Of a DNA stretch of 7,037 bases, positions 1-6,091 are shown one piece after another. Numbering within the stretch: the first letter of the stretch is position 1; each line of letters begins with the position of its first letter. The stretch is from contig CAKZKV010000296.1 in assembly GCA_937124505.1 (NCBI GenBank), forward strand, positions 1-7,037, written 5' to 3'. The notes below the pieces were generated by a model. That model saw only the letters and a list, made by a program, of their open reading frames with translations. It did not search any database and was not told where the DNA came from. The stretch comes from an uncultured Alphaproteobacteria bacterium. GTDB taxonomy: Bacteria > Pseudomonadota > Alphaproteobacteria > Micavibrionales > Micavibrionaceae. Position numbers and translations under genes: made by a program.

Positions 1-1
1 C

Positions 2-2230
2 AACCCGGATGATGCGATTGAACTGGCGTTTGGTGTTGTGGCCAAGGATATAGACGGCGACGTCACGGACGGGCTGATTAAAATTACGGTCAAGGATGAC
101 GGCCCGGTTGCCCATGACGATGTGAATAACAGCGGCACAACAACAGCCGGAGGAAACGTTATCACGGGTGAAAATGGCGGCCCCGGTGCGGGAGATGATC
201 TGAGTAATGATACGCCGAATACGGTTTACAGCGTCAACGGCATTGTCCTGCCCACGGATGGCTCAGACGCTGTGATTGTCGGCAATTATGGCATTCTGAC
301 CATTAATAATACTGGAAAATATTCCTATGATGGACAATCACAAATCTCAACAGAGCCGGGCATCCATTGTGTTGGGGATGAATTTGCGTATGTTTTGAAG
401 GATGCGGACGGAGACACCAGTGACGCAAACCTGACGATTAATGTGCCATGTTTCCCGCCGGTCGATGTTGATGTAAAGGTTGGAGACTGTGCAGAGGGTA
501 TTTGCGTCAAGGAAGACGGTTCTGTCTTTGTGAATGTTCATGCGCTTGTCACGGGAGGTTCCGGCCAGCAAGTCCTGACACTGACACTGACAGGTGTGGA
601 CGCTTCATGGGCCTTCGACGGAATAGGTTGGACGCCGACAGGAACTCCCGGTGAATACAGCATTGTGCTGGCTGCCGGAGAGAAACTTTACAATGGTGGT
701 TTTATTTTAACGCCACCTGCGGACAGCGATGTGGATCTGACCGGCCTGAACGTGGTAGCCAGTGTCTTTGACCCGGAAACCTCTGACTCCGCGACATCAA
801 ATGATGGATTTGATGTGTTTGTGGACGCCGTGGCGGATGCGCCAATTCTGGACGTGCAGTTGTCAACGTCTTCCCAAAATACGGGGCCGGGACAACGCTG
901 GGACAAAATCGATGGTGTGGATATCACGGAATGGAATTACAAGTATTACTCAGCCGGGCCGGATTATGCTTTCAACCTGAGCGCTTATGTCACGGATACG
1001 GATGGTTCGGAAAGCATTACGCATTTCACGATTGAAATACCGCAAGTTCTGGCTGATTTTGGCGTGAGCTTCAATCACGGGGCGGAAATTGCGCCGGGAG
1101 TTTGGGAAATTACGGCAGACCAGGCCGTAGATCTGAAAATCGATTTTCCAAAACTGGCATCTGGTCAGGATTACCGGACACCGCAAGGCATTCACGATTT
1201 TATTGTGACGGCTTATTCTGCGGAAACAAACCTTTCCGGTCAGGAATGCGACCTGAGTGACAATACGGCAAGCACAACGCAGGTTGTGCAGGTGACGATT
1301 GTATCGTCTCCGCTGGTGCTTGATCTGGACGGGGACGGCATTGAACTGGTGTCTGTTGAGGCAGGCGTGCTGTTTGATATGAACAATGACGGCGTTGCTG
1401 ACAAAACCGGCTGGGTTAGCGCTGACGATGCCCTTCTGGCCATTGATATCAACCATGACGGCGTGATCAACAACCAGAGCGAGCTGTTTGGAAACACGGA
1501 TGTTTATCAGGACGGTTTTGCCAATCTGTCACAATATGACGCGAATGCGGATGGGGTGATCAATGCGGATGATGCCGTCTGGAGTGAGCTGATTGTCTGG
1601 CAGGATGCTAATCAGGACGGGGTTTCCCAGGAAGCTGAAATGTTGGCTCTGACGGATTTCGGTATCGCCGGTATCAACCTGACGGCCCAGCAGACGGGCT
1701 ACTGGCAGGACGGAAGCTGGATTTCTCATGAAGGCGCCTTTGTCTATGATGATGGCTCTGAAGGCGAGATTGCAGATGTCTGGTTCTCTTTCTTCAGCAG
1801 TTCCAAAGAGGCAACTGTCATTGCTGGCGATAACGGCCTGAATGTTCTGTATGGAAGTCAGGAAGATGATGTGCTGTATGGTCAGGACGGCGACGACACC
1901 CTGATCGGCGGCAAAGGCAATGATGTCCTCTATGGCGGCAATGATGCTGATCGCTTTGTCTTTGATGCGCTTGACGGTGCAGATACGATCATGGACTTTG
2001 ATGCAGAGGAAGATGTTCTGGATTTCGCTGGCATGATCGAAGGATATGATGCGGACACACATGCGATTTCTGATTTCATTGCTCTGACGGAATCCGGTAG
2101 TGACACAATCGTTTCTGTGGATACGAACGGAACGGAAGGCGGTGCGACCTTCGAAAATGTTGTCACGCTGCATGATGTGACAGGGTTAAGCCTGGAGGAT
2201 ATTCAGACAGACCTTGCACAGGTTGCCTAG
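2..2230 (+). CDS. RTX/adhesin-type secreted protein, C-terminal part (5' partial)
   Basis: This is the C-terminal 742 residues of a calcium-binding protein exported by type I secretion. The frame is open from base 2, so the GTG at 38 is not a credible start and the gene begins upstream. Residues about 1-155 are VCBS/Ig-like modules; two module ends are visible, each with a DGD motif (KDIDGDVTDG near residue 14 and DADGDTSDAN near 133). Residues about 160-430 are further beta-rich repeat-type sequence with the linker VDAVADAP. Residues 437 to about 600 resemble the self-processing module of Neisseria FrpC (LDLDGDGIE, then several EF-hand-like DxNxDG loops). Residues 618-652 are RTX nonapeptides. 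The last ~90 residues, acidic and ending in LAQVA, fit a type I secretion C-terminal signal region. The adjacent TolC and ABC genes support export by this route. Function is probably adhesion or a biofilm/surface role; that is inference, because the N-terminus is missing. It contains five cysteines, unusual for this class. Confidence 0.9.
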   Translation, partial: NPDDAIELAFGVVAKDIDGDVTDGLIKITVKDDGPVAHDDVNNSGTTTAGGNVITGENGGPGAGDDLSNDTPNTVYSVNGIVLPTDGSDAVIVGNYGILTINNTGKYSYDGQSQISTEPGIHCVGDEFAYVLKDADGDTSDANLTINVPCFPPVDVDVKVGDCAEGICVKEDGSVFVNVHALVTGGSGQQVLTLTLTGVDASWAFDGIGWTPTGTPGEYSIVLAAGEKLYNGGFILTPPADSDVDLTGLNVVASVFDPETSDSATSNDGFDVFVDAVADAPILDVQLSTSSQNTGPGQRWDKIDGVDITEWNYKYYSAGPDYAFNLSAYVTDTDGSESITHFTIEIPQVLADFGVSFNHGAEIAPGVWEITADQAVDLKIDFPKLASGQDYRTPQGIHDFIVTAYSAETNLSGQECDLSDNTASTTQVVQVTIVSSPLVLDLDGDGIELVSVEAGVLFDMNNDGVADKTGWVSADDALLAIDINHDGVINNQSELFGNTDVYQDGFANLSQYDANADGVINADDAVWSELIVWQDANQDGVSQEAEMLALTDFGIAGINLTAQQTGYWQDGSWISHEGAFVYDDGSEGEIADVWFSFFSSSKEATVIAGDNGLNVLYGSQEDDVLYGQDGDDTLIGGKGNDVLYGGNDADRFVFDALDGADTIMDFDAEEDVLDFAGMIEGYDADTHAISDFIALTESGSDTIVSVDTNGTEGGATFENVVTLHDVTGLSLEDIQTDLAQVA
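1310..1800 (+). other. FrpC-like self-processing/calcium-binding module within the adhesin
   Basis: Encoded residues 437 to about 600 of the visible fragment. The block opens PLVLDLDGDGIE, followed by loops of EF-hand type: DMNNDGVADKTGW, DINHDGVINNQSELFG, DANADGVINADD and WQDANQDGVSQEAEM. This order (LDLDGDG, GWVSADD, SELFG, WQDxNQDG) is how I remember the self-processing module of FrpC, where calcium triggers cleavage of the Asp-Pro bond just before PLALDLDGDG. Here the residue before the proline is Ser436, so the cleaved Asp is absent at that place. The fold and calcium binding are likely; self-cleavage at this site is not. Domain borders are approximate. Confidence 0.7.
1853..1957 (+). 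repeat. RTX nonapeptide repeats (three and a part)
   Basis: Encoded residues 618-652 read as GSQEDDVLY, GQDGDDTLI, GGKGNDVLY and a partial GGNDADRF. They match the GGxGxDxLx calcium-binding nonapeptide of RTX proteins, with the first copy diverged. Such repeats fold into a parallel beta-roll when calcium is bound outside the cell and lie just before the C-terminal secretion signal. The array is short, as is common in long adhesins where most of the length is Ig-like modules. Confidence 0.85.
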
Positions 2231-2249
2231 AAAACCTGTAAATACAAAA

Positions 2250-2278
2250 TGTTCAGGCTTGATTTTAAAGCCTGAACA
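2250..2278 (+). terminator. Hairpin after the adhesin gene; weak or non-canonical terminator
   Basis: A perfect 11-bp stem pairs 2250-2260 with 2268-2278 around a 7-base loop (core GTTCAGGCTT / AAGCCTGAAC), 19 bases after the adhesin stop. No T tract follows on the + strand (the next bases are CGTCATAAATAG), so it is not a textbook intrinsic terminator. It may be a leaky terminator, a 3'-end stabiliser or a processing site. The rest of the 136-base gap up to the next gene is AT-rich, and I see no convincing -35/-10 pair in it. Confidence 0.5.
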
Positions 2279-2352
2279 CGTCATAAATAGGAAGCTTGGG
2301 AAGTTAAGTAAATTAGAGAAAAACGCCAATTTTTAAACTGATTTTAATAGAC

Positions 2353-2357
2353 GGAGA
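2353..2357 (+). promoter_or_regulatory. Ribosome binding site of the TolC-family gene
   Basis: GGAGA lies 9 bases before the ATG at 2367 and is a good Shine-Dalgarno match. It supports this ATG, which also places a complete signal peptide at the N-terminus. Confidence 0.75.
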
Positions 2358-2366
2358 ACGGACGAA

Positions 2367-3716
2367 ATGAAATTTTTAAAACAAAAAGCGCTTTTAAGCA
2401 CCGCCCTGATCGGGCTGGCATTTGCTGCACCGGCAATGGCGCAAAATAGCCCGACATTGCAAACTCTGCGTGATGCGGTGGCAACAGGTGTTGCGACAAA
2501 CCCGGAATATGGCGTTGTGGCCAGTTCCAGACGTGCAACGGATGAAGAACTGAATCAGGCGAATGCCCTTTATCTGCCGTCGGTTGACCTGAATGCCGAT
2601 ACAGGCTTTGAATATACGGAAGACCCGGCCACAAGAGCGGGCGCTGGCGATGATGACGAAAGCATGTACCGCTATGAAACCGGCCTGACTCTCACACAAC
2701 TCCTGTTTGATGGCTATGAGACAAAATATGAAGTTGAGCGTCAGCAAAACCGTGTCAACTCTGCTTCTCACCGCGTTCGTGAAACAGCGGAATTTATCGG
2801 TCTGGACATTGTGGAAGCCTACCTGGAAGTTTTGAGACAGCGCCAGCTGGTGCAGATCTCCCGCGATAACGTTTCCGCACACATTGATATTCTGAGCCAG
2901 ATTCAGGAGGGTGTAGAGGCCGGTCGCTCAACGCAGGCCGATGTCGAGCAGGCCAATGCCCGTCTTGCCAGAGCGCAGGCAACAGAATCCGATGCCCGTG
3001 AGGCTCTTCGTGTGGCGGAATCTCAATATATGCGTGATGTTGGTGATATGCCCAAGGACCTGACCGTTCCGCGCACGCCATATGACAAGCTGGCCCGGAC
3101 AGTTGATCTGGAAGTTGAGCAGTCCTTGACGCAAAGCCCGACTCTGGACGTTTTGGAGGCGGATGTCCGTGTGGCAGATGCCGAATTTAACGGCACACAA
3201 TCCACGATGTATCCGCAGGTTGACCTGCAACTGAATGCTCGTCAGGGGCATGATCTGGGCGGGGTGGATGGCCGTGACCGTTCTGCGTCCAGCCTGGTTG
3301 TGATGAACTGGAATCTATACCGTGGCGGTGGTGACATGGCGCGTGCGCGTGAATTTGCACACCGCGTCCAGCAGAAAAAAGAGGAACGCGCAGATGCCGC
3401 ACGTTCTATCGAGGATGATGTGCGCAGAACATGGGCGTCCAAAATCGCGGCCTCCGAACGTTCATCTGCTTTTGAGCGTCAGGTTCTGGCAAACCGTGAA
3501 GTTGTTGCGGCATACCGCGACCAGTTCGAACTGAACCGCCGCACGCTTCTGGACGTTCTGGATGCGCAAAACGAATTGTTCGTTTCCCGCAGTAACGCGA
3601 TCAACTCCAGATTTGTTGAAATGACAGCCGTTTACCGCCTGTTGGCGTTAAAAGGTGAATTGCTGCCGACGCTCGGAGTTGAATATCCGCGTGAAAGCAT
3701 TGCCGCAAAAATGTAA
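2367..3716 (+). CDS. TolC-family outer membrane channel of type I secretion
   Basis: 449 residues, a usual length for the family. It should trimerise into an outer-membrane beta-barrel with a long periplasmic alpha-helical tunnel, forming the exit duct for the secreted substrate. A Sec signal peptide is clear: basic MKFLKQK, a hydrophobic stretch to about residue 20, and an AMA|QN cleavage site after Ala25. The two internally similar halves of the outer-membrane efflux fold are visible. The first ends in long charged helices containing GRSTQADVEQANARLARA (from residue 186). The second has the family's matching motif RTLLDVLDAQNELFVSRS (from residue 392). The segment LTLTQLLFDGYETKYEVE and its counterpart LVVMNWNLYRGGGDMARA mark strand-to-helix turns in each half. 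Its place between a type I substrate and a type I ABC transporter suggests a dedicated channel (LapE/TolC-like) rather than a general efflux one. A strong terminator follows the stop. Confidence 0.93.
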   Translation: MKFLKQKALLSTALIGLAFAAPAMAQNSPTLQTLRDAVATGVATNPEYGVVASSRRATDEELNQANALYLPSVDLNADTGFEYTEDPATRAGAGDDDESMYRYETGLTLTQLLFDGYETKYEVERQQNRVNSASHRVRETAEFIGLDIVEAYLEVLRQRQLVQISRDNVSAHIDILSQIQEGVEAGRSTQADVEQANARLARAQATESDAREALRVAESQYMRDVGDMPKDLTVPRTPYDKLARTVDLEVEQSLTQSPTLDVLEADVRVADAEFNGTQSTMYPQVDLQLNARQGHDLGGVDGRDRSASSLVVMNWNLYRGGGDMARAREFAHRVQQKKEERADAARSIEDDVRRTWASKIAASERSSAFERQVLANREVVAAYRDQFELNRRTLLDVLDAQNELFVSRSNAINSRFVEMTAVYRLLALKGELLPTLGVEYPRESIAAKM

Positions 3717-3742
3717 TGTCTTTTATTTTTTAACGACAATTT

Positions 3743-3781
3743 AGGAACCGGATGCTAAAAAAGGATCTGGTTCTTTTTTTT
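3743..3781 (+). terminator. Strong intrinsic terminator after the TolC-family gene
   Basis: The stem pairs 3743-3753 with 3765-3775 (core GAACCGGAT with ATCTGGTTC, including G-T wobbles) around an A-rich loop. A run of eight T follows at 3774-3781. It lies about 27 bases after the TolC-family stop and 30 bases before the next start codon, so it should end most transcripts from upstream. Confidence 0.87.
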
Positions 3782-3798
3782 ATGTTACTTAGAATATG

Positions 3799-3804
3799 TA
3801 AGGT
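3799..3804 (+). promoter_or_regulatory. Ribosome binding site fixing the GTG start of the ABC transporter
   Basis: TAAGGT stands 6 bases before the GTG at 3811. The same TAA (3799-3801) is an in-frame stop, so GTG 3811 is the first usable start in this frame. The next in-frame ATG, at codon 48, would cut into the N-terminal C39-like domain. Upstream, TAGAAT at 3790-3795 resembles a -10 box, but no good -35 box is seen, so I do not call a promoter. Confidence 0.65.
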
Positions 3805-3810
3805 CTTCTT

Positions 3811-6057
3811 GTGTCCCAAAATCCTGCAGAACAAAACGATCCGTCAGCCTCTAAAAACGTTGGGGAGTTTCAGGCGGAACATCCTGACAAGTGGCCGCTG
3901 GAAGCTGACCGCAAGGCTATTCACCAGCCTCTCATTGCGTGTCTGAAACTGATGGCCGGGCATTATGGCCGCCGCACCAGTATGAATTCCCTGACCGCCG
4001 GTCTGCCCCTGCCAAAATCGGGGATCACGCCGACCTTGTTTGAACGTGCCGCCAGCCGCGCTGACCTGAGCGCCAATTTGATGGAACGCTCTTTGGATTC
4101 ATTGAAGATTGCGCCGAACCTCCCTTGTATTCTGGTGCTGAAGGACAAACAGGCCTGTATTCTCTGGGACATCAAGCAATCCAGGCAGGGGGCTGTTTTT
4201 CAGGTTCAGTTTCCGGAAACGGAAGATGAAAAGAATGATCTGCCCTTGCAAAAACTGGCAGAGATTTATGATGGTTATGCCTATTTCGTCCGTCCCGTCG
4301 CGCGTATGGATGAACGCGCCGGCCCCGCGGAAATTGACACGGCCAAGGACTGGTTCAAGGGTGCTTTGTGGGCGCACCGCTCCTTATATATGGAAGTGAT
4401 TGTTGCGGCGTTGATGATTAATCTGTTCGCACTGGCCAGTCCGCTTTTTATCATGAATGTCTATGACCGTGTCCTGCCGAACAGCGCGATTGATACGCTG
4501 TGGGTGCTGGCAACCGGCGTGTTTGTGGTCTTCTTCTTTGATTTTGTCCTGAAAAACCTGCGTGCGCAGTTTCTGGATCATGCCGGACGCAAGGCCGATG
4601 TAAAAATTTCGGCATCCCTGTTCGAGCAGGTGATGGGCATGACGATGGCGGCGCGTCCGGCGTCGGCGGGCGTGATGGCCAGCCATATGAAAGAATTTGA
4701 AACACTGCGCGACTTCTTTACGTCCTCGACGATGGCGGCGCTGGTTGATTTGCCGTTTACGCTGATTTTCGTGCTGATTATCATGATGATTGGCGGACCG
4801 CTGGCCTTTGTGCCCGTGGTGGCGGCTATTTTGGTGATCGGGGTCGGGCTGCTTTTACAGGGGCCGATGCAAAGAGTCATTCGCCAGAGCATGAATGAAT
4901 CCGCGCTGAAAAACGCCCTGCTCTTTGAAACGATTACCGGACTGGAGACCATCAAGTCACAGGCGGCGGAAAGCCATGCGCAGCGCCGCTGGGAAGAACT
5001 GACGGAAAAATCTTCCTCTACGGCAGTGAAATCCCGCAAACTGGCGGCCTATGCGACAAACAGCGCGATTCTGATTCAGCAGGTGGCCAGTGCTTTTGTG
5101 GTGATCGTCGGCGTCTATCTGACAACGGCGGAATATATCACCATGGGGGCGATCATTGCCTGTGTGATCCTGACAGGGCGGGCGCTGGCGCCGTTGGCAC
5201 AGGTGGCATCCCTGATGACGCGTCTAAATCAATCCAGAGAAGCATTGAAACATCTGGACGATCTGATGAAAAAGCCAGTGGAGCGCCCGCTGGATAAACA
5301 TTTTATCTCCATTCCGCATGTACGCGGCCAGATTGATTTCAAGGACGTGGTGTTCCATTATCCCGGACAGACACGCCCGGCATTGAACCATGTGAGTTTT
5401 TCAATTGCGCCTGGTGAGCATATCGGGATTATCGGCGCGGTCGGCTCCGGGAAAACCACGGTCGAGCGCTTACTTCATAACCTGTTTCAGCCGGAAAGCG
5501 GCAGTGTGCAACTGGACGGGACGGATGTGCGGCAAATTGATCCGGGGGATCTGCGTCGTAATATCGGGGTGGTGCAGCAATCTCCGCAACTGTTCTATGG
5601 CTCAATCCGTGAAAATATTACGATGGGGCATGAAATGGCCACGGAAAGCGCTGTGATCCGCGCTGCTGAAATGGCGGGCGTGATGGAATTCATCAAGGAG
5701 TCCGAAGCCGGACTGGACACGCCGGTCGGGGAGCGCGGCGAGGCCCTCTCCGGCGGGCAAAGACAGGCGGTCGCGGTGGCGCGGGCGCTGCTTTACGATC
5801 CGCCGATTCTGATACTGGACGAACCAACGGCCTCTATGGACCCGGCCTCCGAAAACCGCCTGCGCAAGCGTCTGGAATATATCACGGAAGGACGTACCAT
5901 CTTGCTGATTACGCATAAGGGCGCGATGTTGACGCTCGTGGACAAGCTGATTTTGATGGATAAAGGCCGCACGGTTGCCTTTGGCCCGAAAGATGAGATT
6001 ATCCGGCGTTTGCAGGCCCGTGAATTCGGCACGAGTTCTGAAAATACGGAAGTGTAG
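3811..6057 (+). CDS. Type I secretion ABC transporter (permease/ATPase), LapB/LssB-like
   Basis: 748 residues, slightly longer than the roughly 720 usual for the family. This inner-membrane protein powers one-step export of the RTX substrate through a fusion protein and TolC. Residues about 35-165 are a C39-like domain. Aligning IACLKLMAGHYG (residues 42-53) with the peptidase motif DCGPACL puts Pro40 where the catalytic Cys should be, so it should bind substrate without cleaving it. Six membrane segments lie at about 196-218, 229-250, 308-327, 330-350, 419-440 and 445-465. The nucleotide-binding domain is intact: Walker A GAVGSGKTT 542-550, Q-loop Gln590, signature LSGGQ 646-650, Walker B LILDEP with Asp670/Glu671, and H-loop His702. 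The GTG start is chosen from the SD and the preceding in-frame stop. The gene is separated from the TolC-family gene by a terminator, so it may have its own promoter. The next gene follows after 5 bases. Confidence 0.95.
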   Translation: MSQNPAEQNDPSASKNVGEFQAEHPDKWPLEADRKAIHQPLIACLKLMAGHYGRRTSMNSLTAGLPLPKSGITPTLFERAASRADLSANLMERSLDSLKIAPNLPCILVLKDKQACILWDIKQSRQGAVFQVQFPETEDEKNDLPLQKLAEIYDGYAYFVRPVARMDERAGPAEIDTAKDWFKGALWAHRSLYMEVIVAALMINLFALASPLFIMNVYDRVLPNSAIDTLWVLATGVFVVFFFDFVLKNLRAQFLDHAGRKADVKISASLFEQVMGMTMAARPASAGVMASHMKEFETLRDFFTSSTMAALVDLPFTLIFVLIIMMIGGPLAFVPVVAAILVIGVGLLLQGPMQRVIRQSMNESALKNALLFETITGLETIKSQAAESHAQRRWEELTEKSSSTAVKSRKLAAYATNSAILIQQVASAFVVIVGVYLTTAEYITMGAIIACVILTGRALAPLAQVASLMTRLNQSREALKHLDDLMKKPVERPLDKHFISIPHVRGQIDFKDVVFHYPGQTRPALNHVSFSIAPGEHIGIIGAVGSGKTTVERLLHNLFQPESGSVQLDGTDVRQIDPGDLRRNIGVVQQSPQLFYGSIRENITMGHEMATESAVIRAAEMAGVMEFIKESEAGLDTPVGERGEALSGGQRQAVAVARALLYDPPILILDEPTASMDPASENRLRKRLEYITEGRTILLITHKGAMLTLVDKLILMDKGRTVAFGPKDEIIRRLQAREFGTSSENTEV

Positions 6058-6091
6058 GTTTTATGTTTTATTCTCGACCGGACATAAAACC
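6057..6091 (+). repeat. Inverted repeat enclosing the start codon of the downstream gene
   Basis: GGTTTTATG (6057-6065) is the exact reverse complement of CATAAAACC (6083-6091), and T6066-A6082 extends the stem to 10 bp around a 15-base loop. The left arm begins at the last base of the ABC transporter stop and ends with the ATG of the next gene. In mRNA the hairpin would hide that start codon, which could make its translation depend on ribosomes finishing the upstream gene. No T tract follows, so it is not an intrinsic terminator. The stem is mostly A-T and may be only moderately stable. Confidence 0.6.

Noticed and set aside
38..40. GTG at 38 as the start of the adhesin gene
   Set aside because: The frame is open from base 2 and the protein sequence is already inside a repeat module (AFGVVAKDIDGD), so the true start is outside the window.
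950..1456. Long minus-strand ORF (168 codons), and a similar one at 1529-2173 (214 codons)
   Set aside because: Both lie opposite the adhesin reading frame, whose domain content is clear. Their products look like mirror translations of calcium-binding repeats and match no family.
2231..2366. A sigma-70 promoter for the TolC-family gene
   Set aside because: TTGGGA at 2296-2301 and TTTAAT at 2342-2347 resemble promoter boxes, but their spacing is wrong and no well-spaced pair is present in this AT-rich gap.
2384..2395. 12-base palindrome AAAAGCGCTTTT early in the TolC-family gene
   Set aside because: It falls within the lysine/leucine codons of the signal peptide, is a single copy, and is explained by coding for KALL; no partner site is seen.
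3752..3946. Small + strand ORF of 64 codons between the TolC-family and ABC genes
   Set aside because: It starts inside the terminator stem and overlaps the ABC transporter start in another frame; it has no separate ribosome site and no recognisable protein features.
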